5,691 nucleotides of DNA. It comes from CAZPMO01 sp964587515 (GTDB lineage: Bacteria > Pseudomonadota > Alphaproteobacteria > MPNO01). Where the stretch lies: assembly GCA_964587515.1 (NCBI GenBank), contig CAZPMO010000237.1:1-5691 (forward strand). The letters are read 5' to 3'. Made by a program: the position numbers and the translations under genes. Positions 1-5,691 of this stretch are shown here, one piece after another; position 1 is the stretch's first letter, and each line of letters starts with the position of its first letter. A model generated the notes under the pieces. It saw only the letters and a program-made list of their open reading frames with translations. It searched no databases and was not told where the DNA came from.

Positions 1-32
1 CCCGAAGGGCCGTTTCGAAGGATACTGCTCCT

Positions 33-82
33 CTGACAAATCCGGGCGTCCGACCACATAAATTCCGCCACCGGGCTATGAT
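33..82 (+). promoter_or_regulatory. Candidate promoter(s) for the acetolactate-synthase-like gene
   Basis: The 173 bases before the first gene contain no supported coding region. Two weak sigma70-like elements can be read. CTGACA at 33-38 is followed after 18 bases by CATAAA at 57-62. A separate TATGAT at 77-82 matches the -10 consensus at five of six positions but has no convincing -35 box. Either would give a 5' leader of roughly 85-105 bases. This rests on motif matching by eye in a GC-rich genome, where promoters often diverge from the E. coli consensus, so it is only a candidate. Confidence 0.22.
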
Positions 83-173
83 CCTTGATACGCATCGGTG
101 ATACTCGTTTTCCGAACCGGCCTCCACGCCCCGTGCAAGAGGGTGGCCAGATGCAGTCGCGCGGAGGGTTTTG

Positions 174-1832
174 ATGAAGGCGTCCGATCTGTTTGTGCAG
201 TGTCTCGTGGCCGAGGGGGTCGAACGCATCTTCGGCGTGCCCGGCGAGGAAAACGCCGATGTGATGCTGTCGCTGACCGACAGCTCCATCGAGTTCGTGT
301 TGTGCCGCCATGAACAGGCCGCCGCCTTCGCCGCCGATACCTATGGTCGGCTGACCGGCAAGGCCGGCGTCTGCCTTGCGACGCTGGGGCCGGGCGCGAC
401 GAATCTGGTGACCGGGCTGGCGGATGCGAACATGGACCGCGCCCCGGTGGTCGGCATCGTCGGCCAGGGCTCGACGCGGCGTCTGCACAAGGAAAGCCAT
501 CAGAACATGGACGCGATCGGCATGTTCAAGCCGATCAGCAAATGGGCGCAAACCATATACGGCGGCGAGAATATCCCGGAGATCGTGCGCAAGGCGTTCA
601 AGACCGCCGAGATGGAAAAGCCCGGCGTCACCATCATCGAACTGCCGGAGGACGTGGCCAAGCAGGACATCGATCTCAAGCCCATGTCGGTGGTGCGCAC
701 GCGGCGCCCGGCGGCCGATCACAAGGCGATTACCCAGGCGCTCGACGTGATCGCCGGGGCCAGCAACCCGATCATCCTGGCCGGCAACGGCGCGCTGCGC
801 AAACGCGCCTCGACGCAATTGCGCCGCTTCGCCGAGAAGACCGGCATCGGCGTGGTCAACACCTTCATGGGCAAGGGCGCGGTGGCCATGAGCGATCCCC
901 ACTGCCTGTTCACCATGGGGCTCCAGGGTGGCGATTACATCAATCTCGCTTTTGATGCGGCCGACGTGGTGATCGCGGTGGGTTACGATCTGGTGGAATA
1001 TGCGCCCGAGCTGTGGAACCGCAAGCGCGACAAGACCATCGTGCATATCGATTTCAATCCGGCCGAGATCGACCTGGATTATCAGGTGGAGGTCGATGTG
1101 GTGTCCGATCTCGCCGACGCGCTGTGGCAGCTCAACGAGGAGGCCGAAAGGCGCTTCGCCGGCAAATTGCCGCTGTTCGATATCGCGCGGGTAAGCGAAC
1201 TGCGCCGGCAGATCGCCGACGATCTCGCCGCCGAGTCCGAGGACATGTCGTTCCCTTATAAGCCGCAGCGCATCCTTTCGGACGCCCGCGCCGCCCTGGG
1301 GCCGGCCGACATCGTGCTGTCGGACGTGGGCGCGCACAAAATGTGGGTCGCGCGTTATTTCCAGTGCGAGGACCCCAATACCTGCCTGATCTCAAACGGC
1401 TTCTGTTCCATGGGGTTCGCGCTGCCCGGCGCCATCGGCGCGAAGATCGCCCAGCCCGACTCAAAGGTCCTGGCGATCTGTGGCGACGCCGGGTTCCTGA
1501 TGAACGTGCAGGACATCGAGACCGCGGCGCGGCTGAAGCTGAACATCGTCATCATGGTGTGGGTCGACGGCGAATACGGGCTGATCAAGTGGAAGCAGCA
1601 GAACCATTTCGATGGCCGTCACTCCGATCTCGCCTTCAACAACCCGGATTTCGAGTTGCTGGCGGAATCCTTCGGCATCTGGGGCCGCACCCTCGACGGC
1701 CCCGGCCAGGTGCCCGACGCGCTTGCGGAAGCCTTCGCCCAGAACGGCCCGGCCTTGATCGCCGCCCCCATCGATTACGCCGAAAACCTCAAACTCACCA
1801 AGCGGCTCGGCAATATCGTCGCGACCATCTAG
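174..1832 (+). CDS. ThDP-dependent acetolactate synthase-like enzyme (large-subunit/catabolic type)
   Basis: This 552-residue protein has the full three-domain layout of the acetolactate synthase/pyruvate oxidase superfamily. The N-terminal pyrimidine-binding domain (about 1-165) carries GVPGEENAD and the catalytic glutamate E47 in RHEQAAAFAADTYGR. A central domain follows (about 186-320). The C-terminal diphosphate domain has GDAGFLMN at 437-444. D438 and D465 (in WVDGEYG), 27 residues apart, sit where catabolic acetolactate synthases bind Mg-ThDP with two aspartates; anabolic enzymes use Asn at the second site. The family joins two pyruvates into 2-acetolactate plus CO2 in the cytoplasm, but relatives act on other 2-oxoacids or aldehydes, so the substrate is inferred. 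The ATG at 174 is chosen over the TTG at 171 because GGAGGG (163-168) lies 5 bases upstream of the ATG. No small regulatory subunit or acetolactate decarboxylase is visible. The stop overlaps that of the convergent GST gene. Confidence 0.85.
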   Translation: MKASDLFVQCLVAEGVERIFGVPGEENADVMLSLTDSSIEFVLCRHEQAAAFAADTYGRLTGKAGVCLATLGPGATNLVTGLADANMDRAPVVGIVGQGSTRRLHKESHQNMDAIGMFKPISKWAQTIYGGENIPEIVRKAFKTAEMEKPGVTIIELPEDVAKQDIDLKPMSVVRTRRPAADHKAITQALDVIAGASNPIILAGNGALRKRASTQLRRFAEKTGIGVVNTFMGKGAVAMSDPHCLFTMGLQGGDYINLAFDAADVVIAVGYDLVEYAPELWNRKRDKTIVHIDFNPAEIDLDYQVEVDVVSDLADALWQLNEEAERRFAGKLPLFDIARVSELRRQIADDLAAESEDMSFPYKPQRILSDARAALGPADIVLSDVGAHKMWVARYFQCEDPNTCLISNGFCSMGFALPGAIGAKIAQPDSKVLAICGDAGFLMNVQDIETAARLKLNIVIMVWVDGEYGLIKWKQQNHFDGRHSDLAFNNPDFELLAESFGIWGRTLDGPGQVPDALAEAFAQNGPALIAAPIDYAENLKLTKRLGNIVATI

Positions 1833-1844
1833 CCGGCGTCGCGA
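1819..1844. terminator. Possible bidirectional stem-loop at the convergent stop codons
   Basis: TCGCGAC (1819-1825) and GTCGCGA (1838-1844) form a perfect 7-bp stem around a 12-base loop. The loop holds the CTAG (1829-1832) that serves as TAG stop for both facing genes. Its position suits a shared terminator for two genes with no intergenic space. It lacks a U-tract on either strand and lies inside coding sequence on both sides, so it could equally be a chance result of GC-rich codons. Confidence 0.25.
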
Positions 1845-2545
1845 TCCCGCGCCTGTCCGGCGGTCGACGCGGCGGTCTGGTGATAGAGCATCTGGCGTTC
1901 TTCGTCTGTGGGCGGCGCGCTACGGCGCAATTCCTTGCCGAGATCGACGCCTTTCTGCACGGCGGGGCGTTCCTTCACCGCCTGACGCCAGCGCGCGACA
2001 TTGGGGAACTCGGCGATGTCCTGGCCCAGCGGCTTGGCGATCAGTATCCAGGGCCAGCTCGCCATGTCGGCGATGGAATAGTCGCCGAGGATATAGTCGC
2101 GCCCGTCCAGATGGCGCTCCAGCACGCCCAGGCAGCGGTTATATTCATTGGCGTAGCGGGTGTGCGAATAGGCGTGCTCGCCCTCGGCGTAGTTCACGAA
2201 ATGGCTGAGCTGTCCCGCCATGGGGCCGAGATTGCCGACCTGCCAGAACAGCCATTCGCGCGTCTGCGTGATGCCGCGCGGATCGGTGGGCATGAAGCGG
2301 CCGGTCTTTTCGGCGAGATGCATCAGGATCGCGCCCGATTCGAAGATCGAGAGCGGCCCGCCGGGGAAATCGTGATCGACGATCGCCGGCATGCGGTTAT
2401 TGGGGCTGATGGCCAGGAATTCCGGCGCGAACTGTTCGCCCTTGCCGATATTGACCGGGATCAAGTTGTAGTCGAGCCCGCATTCCTCCAGCATGATCGA
2501 CACTTTCCAGCCGTTCGGCGTCGGCCAGTAATAGAAATCGATCAT
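1829..2545 (-). CDS. Nu-class (YfcG/YghU/Ure2p-like) glutathione S-transferase
   Basis: This 238-residue cytoplasmic protein starts MIDFYYWPTPNGWK. The TPNG motif places Thr9 and Asn11 as in Nu-class enzymes such as E. coli YfcG, which use these residues rather than a Tyr/Ser to act on glutathione. The thioredoxin-fold N domain (about 1-85) has the cis-proline segment NNRMP (P53) and the ESG motif (69-71) that binds the gamma-glutamyl group. The all-helical C domain contains the N-capping box SIAD in ILGDYSIADMASWPW. The family shows glutathione-disulfide reductase activity and, in some sphingomonads, glutathione-thioether cleavage; the substrate here is unknown. The ATG at 2545 overlaps the upstream CoA-transferase stop as ATGA, with GAGGAA (2554-2559) eight bases upstream, so translational coupling is likely. 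A longer open frame to 2839 lies inside the CoA-transferase and has no GST similarity. The last ~30 residues are a polar extension. Confidence 0.9.
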   Translation of the reverse strand: MIDFYYWPTPNGWKVSIMLEECGLDYNLIPVNIGKGEQFAPEFLAISPNNRMPAIVDHDFPGGPLSIFESGAILMHLAEKTGRFMPTDPRGITQTREWLFWQVGNLGPMAGQLSHFVNYAEGEHAYSHTRYANEYNRCLGVLERHLDGRDYILGDYSIADMASWPWILIAKPLGQDIAEFPNVARWRQAVKERPAVQKGVDLGKELRRSAPPTDEERQMLYHQTAASTAGQARDRDAG

Positions 2546-3768
2546 TCGGCGGCTTCCTCGCTTTTTGTCCTCGCGGGGCGGGCAGCCGCCGCGACGCCGT
2601 CTTCCATCAGCGCGGCGATCTCGTTGGGTGTGTAGCCGATCTCGGCCAGCGCCTGTTCGGTGTGCTCGCCCAGCGTCGGGCCGCCCCGGTTGAACTCCAC
2701 CGGCGTTTCCGAGAACCGCGCCGCCGGGCGCGCCTGACGCAGCCGCCCCGCGCCCGGGTGATCGGTCTCGATGACGATCCCGTTGGCCACCACCTGCGGA
2801 TGGTCGATCACCTCGGTGCGGGTCAGCACCGGCGCGCACGGCACGTCCTCGGCCTCGAGGCGCGCCAGCCAGTGGGCCGAGTTGTTGGTGGCCAGCACCT
2901 CCTGGGTGAGCGTGAGCCGCGCGTCGATATTGTCCATGCGCAGCGCCGGGGTCTTGAAGCGTTCATCGTCCAGCCATTCGGGATGATCCAGCGCGCGGGT
3001 CAGCGCCGTCCATTCGCGGTCCGATTGCACCGCGGCGCTGATATAGCCGTCGGTGGTCTGATAGATCAGATCGATATAGCTGGCCGCCTCCTGCTGCGGG
3101 ACGTCGCGGCCGACGAAGGTCTGGCTGCCCATGTCGGAGCCCCACAGGAAGGAGATGATGGTGTCGAGCATGGAAAGCCGCACATGCTGGCCCTCGCCCG
3201 AGCGTTCGCGCGCCAGCAGGGCCGATGAAATCGCCTGCGCCGCGACGATGCCGGTCAGCTTGTCGGGCAGGATGGTGCGCACCAGCCTGGGGCGCTGCTC
3301 GTCCGAGCCCGCCTGCACGGTGGCCAGCCCCGACAGCGCCTGCACCAACGGATCGTATACCGGCTTGTGCGCATAATCGCCGCGATCGCCGAAGCCCGAG
3401 ATCGAGACATAGACGATGTCCGGCCGCACGGCCCGGATCGCGTCCTCGCCGATGCCCATGCGCTCGACCACGCCGGGGCGGAAATTCTGGATGAAGACGT
3501 CGGCCGTCGCGGCCAGGCGCATCAGCGCTTCGACGCCGCGCGGGTCCTTGAGGTTCAGGGCGACGGAGCGCTTGTTGCGGTTGTTGTTCAGGAATGAACC
3601 CGAAAAGCCGCCCTGGCGGTTGGCCGCGGTGCGGGTGTGATCGCCGCCATTGGGATTTTCCACCTTCAGCACATCGGCGCCCTGATCGGCCAGCATCATG
3701 GTGGCCGACGGGCCCGACACCATCGAGGTCACGTCGACGATACGAAAACCATGCAGGGGTCCGGACAT
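2542..3768 (-). CDS. CaiB/BaiF family class III CoA-transferase
   Basis: This 408-residue protein matches the usual length of the family (about 400). Class III transferases move CoA between a CoA thioester and a free carboxylate through an aspartyl-CoA intermediate, usually as interlocked dimers in the cytoplasm. The N-terminus has the family opening LHGFRIVDVTSMVSGPSATMMLADQGADVLKVE. NNNRNKRSVALNLKDPRG (about 61-78) and FIQNFRPGVVERMG (92-105) follow. The catalytic aspartate is D169 in ILPDKLTG, the same number as in formyl-CoA transferase. The C-terminal part has the common GEHTEQAL segment. The ATG at 3768 is preferred because the family begins here; an in-frame ATG at 3816 would overlap the SDR by 20 bases. 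Its ribosome site is weak (GGGG about 13 bases upstream). The gap to the SDR is 28 nt, consistent with an operon. The acid substrate and CoA donor cannot be read; relatives are often misnamed as formyl-CoA or carnitine enzymes. Confidence 0.9.
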   Translation of the reverse strand: MSGPLHGFRIVDVTSMVSGPSATMMLADQGADVLKVENPNGGDHTRTAANRQGGFSGSFLNNNRNKRSVALNLKDPRGVEALMRLAATADVFIQNFRPGVVERMGIGEDAIRAVRPDIVYVSISGFGDRGDYAHKPVYDPLVQALSGLATVQAGSDEQRPRLVRTILPDKLTGIVAAQAISSALLARERSGEGQHVRLSMLDTIISFLWGSDMGSQTFVGRDVPQQEAASYIDLIYQTTDGYISAAVQSDREWTALTRALDHPEWLDDERFKTPALRMDNIDARLTLTQEVLATNNSAHWLARLEAEDVPCAPVLTRTEVIDHPQVVANGIVIETDHPGAGRLRQARPAARFSETPVEFNRGGPTLGEHTEQALAEIGYTPNEIAALMEDGVAAAARPARTKSEEAAE

Positions 3769-3796
3769 GGCGGCTATTTTACCCCGTCCGGGCGTG

Positions 3797-4561
3797 TCAG
3801 GCCATGGTTTCGCCACCGTCGATCGGAATGATCTGACCGGTGATGTAACTCGCCGCCGGGCTCAACAGGAACACGATCATGTGCGCCACCTCTTCCGGTT
3901 GGCCCAGCCGGCCCGCCGGGATGATTTTCGTGCGCTCGGCGATCACCGCATCGATGCCGTCCGGGTCATGGGCGCCGCGCCACAGCGGCGTGTCGATGGG
4001 GCCCGGCGCGACCGCGTTGGCGCGGATGCCGAACGACGCCTTCTCGCGCGCGATCGAGCGCGTAAACCCCATGATCGCGCCCTTGGCCGCGGCATAGTGC
4101 GCCGCGTGGGCCTGACCGCGCAGCGCGTGTATGGAGGACATATTCACAATCGCCCCGGCGCGGCGCTCCATCATGCCGGGCAGCGCCGCTCGGCAGCAGC
4201 GGAAGACGCCGCCGATGTGGATGCCCATCATGCGCGTCCAGTCGTCGTCGGTAATGCGTTCGGCGTCGACCACCTGGTTGATGCCGGCGATGTTGACGAG
4301 ATAATCGAGCGGGCCGAGCGCCGCTTCGGCTTCGGCGACGACGCGATCCACCGCGGCCGATTCCGCCACATCGATCGTCGCCGCCCAGGCCCGCCCGCCG
4401 TCGGCGTCGATTTTCGCCGCCGTGGCCCGCGCGCCGTCTCCGTCGATATCGGTCACCGCCACCGCGACGCCGGCGCGGCCAAGCTCCAGCGCGGTGGCGC
4501 GCGCGATGCCGCTCGCCGCGCCGGTAACGAATGCCGTTTTGCCGGCCATGTTTTCCGTCAT
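3797..4561 (-). CDS. Short-chain dehydrogenase/reductase (classical SDR, probably NAD-linked)
   Basis: This 254-residue Rossmann-fold oxidoreductase has the classical SDR pattern. The cofactor motif is TGAASGIA (13-20). Asp38 at the end of the second strand (AVAVTDID) favours NAD(H) over NADP(H). NIAG (90-93) replaces the usual NNAG. The catalytic residues are S143, Y156 and K160 in NMSSIHALRG and YAAAK, followed by PGPIDTP and a C-terminal IDGG. The usual catalytic Asn of helix 4 is replaced by His115 (GIHIGGVF), a variant found in part of the family. It should interconvert an alcohol and a ketone or aldehyde; the substrate is unknown. The start at 4561 is set by a strong ribosome site, GGGGAG (4569-4574), seven bases upstream; a second Met five codons in is less well placed. 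A longer open frame to 4738 runs through the divergent promoter and the next gene, so it is rejected. It is the first gene of the minus-strand unit. Confidence 0.92.
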   Translation of the reverse strand: MTENMAGKTAFVTGAASGIARATALELGRAGVAVAVTDIDGDGARATAAKIDADGGRAWAATIDVAESAAVDRVVAEAEAALGPLDYLVNIAGINQVVDAERITDDDWTRMMGIHIGGVFRCCRAALPGMMERRAGAIVNMSSIHALRGQAHAAHYAAAKGAIMGFTRSIAREKASFGIRANAVAPGPIDTPLWRGAHDPDGIDAVIAERTKIIPAGRLGQPEEVAHMIVFLLSPAASYITGQIIPIDGGETMA

Positions 4562-4608
4562 TTCGTCTCTCCCCACCTTACGGCTTGATTCCCACGCCAT
4601 TGCTCCGC

Positions 4609-4637
4609 ATTCTAGCGCGGCGCGAGAGAATAAAAAA
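4609..4637. promoter_or_regulatory. Divergent promoter region with candidate operator palindrome
   Basis: The 88 bases between the SDR and dioxygenase starts (4562-4649) must drive both directions. On the minus strand TAGAAT (4614-4609) matches the -10 box at five of six positions and lies about 48 bases before the SDR start; a T-rich stretch at 4637-4632 occupies the -35 position but is a poor match. Overlapping it is an imperfect palindrome at 4611-4627, TCTAGCGC-G-GCGCGAGA, with seven of eight arm positions paired. A repressor bound there could control both directions. For the dioxygenase, GAGGG (4641-4645) lies four bases before its ATG. On the plus strand only a weak TTGATT at 4585-4590 is seen. 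Confidence 0.3.
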
Positions 4638-4649
4638 AGCGAGGGCGAT

Positions 4650-5506
4650 ATGGAATTCAGCGTCGAACGCCTGTCTCCGGCCTGTGGCGCGGCCATAAGG
4701 GGGCTCGATCTGCGCGATGCGCTGGACGCCGGGACCATGGCGGCGCTGCTGGATGCGTTTCACGAACATATCGTGCTGGTGTTCCCGGACCAGGAGTTGA
4801 CGGATCCGGAACAGAAAAATTTCGCCCGGCAGTTCGGGCCGCTCGGCGTGCGCAAGCGCAAGCCCTCGGACCGGCCCGAGGGCGAGGATTCCGACAACNN
4901 NNNNNNNNCGTGATGCTGATCACCAATATCCGCAAGAACGGCGTGCCCATCGGCTCGCTGCCCGACGGCGACATGCTGTTCCATCACGACATGTGCTATG
5001 TGGAAAAGCCCGACATGGCGAGTCTGCTCTACGCCATCGAGCCGACGCGGGACGGCGGCCATACGCTGTTCGCCAACATGTACCTGGCCTACGACATGCT
5101 GAGCCCCGAGACCCGCGCCGCGATCGAGGGAAAGCGGGTGTTGCAGATCTATCAGTACGATCCGCTGAACACCGTCGATCTCGACGGCGATATTTCCGGT
5201 TTCGACCAATGCTGGCAACCGGCCGTGGTGGTCCATCCCGTCACCGGGCGCAAGTCGCTCTACGTCAACCAGTTGATGACGCTACGCATCGAGGGCGTCG
5301 ACGACGCCGAGGCGCGGCCCATCCTGGAGGAGCTTTGGGCGCTCAACGCCCATCCCGACATCGTATACGAACATGTCTGGAAGAAGGGCGATCTGGTAAT
5401 GTGGGACAATTGGTGCTCGACCCACGCGCGCACCGATTTCCCCGATGACCAGACCCGCCTGATGCGCCGCTGCACCGTCGCCGGCCGCGAGATGATCGCG
5501 GCTTAG
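4650..5506 (+). CDS. TauD/TfdA-family 2-oxoglutarate/Fe(II)-dependent dioxygenase, split by a scaffold gap
   Basis: These enzymes use Fe(II), O2 and 2-oxoglutarate to hydroxylate a substrate, often cleaving a C-S or C-O bond and releasing succinate and CO2. The first 83 residues (4650-4898) carry the family N-terminus (GAAIRGLDLRDALD, HIVLVFPDQELTDPEQKNFARQFGPLG). The last 198 residues (from 4910) carry the metal site: the HxD pair in LFHHDMCY (bases 4982-4990), the distal His in WDNWCSTHARTDF (codon 5423-5425), and an Arg 15 residues later in RLMRRCTVAG, the spacing of the 2-oxoglutarate-binding Arg270 in TauD. Ten Ns (4899-4908) put the halves in different frames. The joined length of about 281 residues plus the gap fits TauD (283) and TfdA (287), so the gene is probably intact and the gap mis-sized. 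It is divergent from the SDR operon and likely shares its control. The substrate is unknown: sulfonate, aryloxyacid or other. Confidence 0.87.
4899..4908. other. Assembly gap (10 N) inside the dioxygenase gene
   Basis: A run of exactly ten undetermined bases falls in the dioxygenase coding sequence. Upstream, codons end cleanly at 4898; downstream, the protein resumes in frame from the GTG at 4910 (VMLITNIRKNG). To join the frames the true gap must be 2 more than a multiple of 3 (for example 2, 5, 8 or 11 bases), so 10 is a filler length. Read literally, it gives a TGA at 4911 and a false truncation. Confidence 0.95.
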
Positions 5507-5543
5507 AGGATTATACTCTTCCGTGGTTCCACCCATTCTGTTT

Positions 5544-5569
5544 CCCCGGACTTGATCCGGGGTCCAGCG
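5544..5569. repeat. REP-like palindromic repeat, first copy
   Basis: Starting 37 bases after the dioxygenase stop, CCCCGGA (5544-5550), a cttga loop and TCCGGGG (5556-5562) form a perfect 7-bp hairpin, followed by TCCAGCG. Repeats with this core are, to my knowledge, common in intergenic regions of alphaproteobacteria. It could weaken or end transcription or protect the 3' end of the dioxygenase mRNA, but it has no U-tract, so I do not call it an intrinsic terminator. Confidence 0.65.
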
Positions 5570-5617
5570 GTGGCGCGGCGGAGTTTGATTTCAACGATAC
5601 GGCCTCGTCCGAAAAAT

Positions 5618-5637
5618 CGCTGGGCCCCGGATCAAGT
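5618..5637. repeat. REP-like repeat, second copy, inverted and truncated
   Basis: CGCTGGGCCCCGGATCAAGT is the reverse complement of 5550-5569 at 19 of 20 positions; the one difference (T5563 against G5624) becomes a G-U pair in RNA. The two copies can form a 20-bp stem around a 48-base spacer, the layout of paired inverted REP units. The second copy lacks the outer CCGGGG-type half that the first has; the sequence changes abruptly after ATCAAGT. Confidence 0.6.
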
Positions 5638-5691
5638 GTTCAGCCCGGTTAGATAGCTGACAGGTGTTCGGAGACATGGTTGACATACTAG
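5637..5691. mobile_element. Possible insertion-sequence end, cut by the window edge
   Basis: From TGTTCAGCCCGG at 5637 onward the sequence matches neither the repeat nor any gene. It begins with TG, as many insertion sequences do, precisely where the second REP copy breaks off in its hairpin loop. The text GGTGTTCGGAGACATGGTTGACAT resembles, from memory, terminal regions of IS481-type elements. No transposase is visible because the window ends 55 bases in. This is an inference from the junction and remembered similarity only. Confidence 0.3.

Noticed and set aside
1..30. Possible tail of an upstream gene at the left edge
   Set aside because: All plus frames are open for only a few codons and give no recognisable C-terminus; nothing can be supported.
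98..313. 71-codon open frame overlapping the start of the synthase gene
   Set aside because: Out of frame with the well-supported synthase and rich in Arg; no separate evidence.
1343..2635. 430-codon open frame on the plus strand spanning the synthase end and the GST gene
   Set aside because: It crosses two well-supported genes in another frame or strand, is rich in Arg/Ala/Gly as GC-rich shadow frames are, and shows no recognisable domain.
2546..2839. 98-residue N-terminal extension of the GST frame
   Set aside because: It lies within the CoA-transferase coding sequence, is low-complexity Arg/Gly/Ala, and the GST fold begins exactly at the 2545 start, which has its own ribosome site.
2662..3228. 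188-codon plus-strand open frame opposite the CoA-transferase
   Set aside because: A codon-bias shadow of the minus-strand gene, with no ribosome site or domain that I can see.
3698..4588. 296-codon plus-strand open frame opposite the SDR
   Set aside because: It is antisense to a clear SDR with all catalytic motifs; the translation is Arg/His/Asp-rich without family similarity.
4562..4738. 59-residue N-terminal extension of the SDR
   Set aside because: It would run through the divergent promoter and into the dioxygenase gene; the strong GGGGAG site fixes the start at 4561.
4760..5236. 158-codon minus-strand open frame opposite the dioxygenase
   Set aside because: It reads through the N gap and is antisense to the dioxygenase metal-binding region; no domain recognised.
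5507..5691. Intrinsic terminator after the dioxygenase
   Set aside because: The hairpin at 5544-5562 has no following U-run; it is better described as a REP-like repeat.

Overview
This is a high-GC bacterial window with five tightly packed metabolic genes. Codon usage is strongly GC-biased. The gene families (Nu-class GST, class III CoA-transferase, SDR, TauD/TfdA oxygenase, lone acetolactate-synthase-like enzyme) and a repeat built on CCCCGGA-cttga-TCCGGGG, which I know from alphaproteobacterial intergenic regions, suggest an alphaproteobacterium. That placement is inference. A run of 10 Ns inside one gene, and a possible insertion-sequence end at the right edge, suggest a draft or metagenome scaffold.

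Layout. Positions 1-173 are a leader with a weak promoter candidate and no supported gene. Positions 174-1832 (+) encode a ThDP-dependent acetolactate-synthase-like enzyme. It converges with a three-gene minus-strand unit, and the two facing stop codons share a CTAG. Read in its own direction, the minus unit runs from an SDR (4561-3797), across 28 nt, to a CaiB/BaiF class III CoA-transferase (3768-2542), then by an ATGA start/stop overlap to a Nu-class GST (2545-1829). An 88-bp divergent intergenic region (4562-4649) separates the SDR from a TauD/TfdA-type 2-oxoglutarate/Fe(II) dioxygenase (4650-5506, +), whose coding frame is interrupted by the N gap. Positions 5507-5691 hold an inverted pair of REP-like repeats and what may be the first bases of an insertion sequence.

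How the genes may work together. The dioxygenase and the SDR-CoA-transferase-GST unit share a divergent promoter region. They make a plausible small-molecule catabolic module: oxidative attack or hydroxylation, alcohol/ketone oxidation, CoA activation of a carboxylate, and glutathione-dependent processing. The substrate cannot be read from the sequence. The acetolactate-synthase-like enzyme lies on the opposite strand and may or may not belong. I see no CRISPR array, RNA gene, toxin-antitoxin pair or defence system, and no clear evidence for a new type of system. The most unusual features are the repeat/IS-like structure at the right edge and the scaffold gap that splits a real gene.
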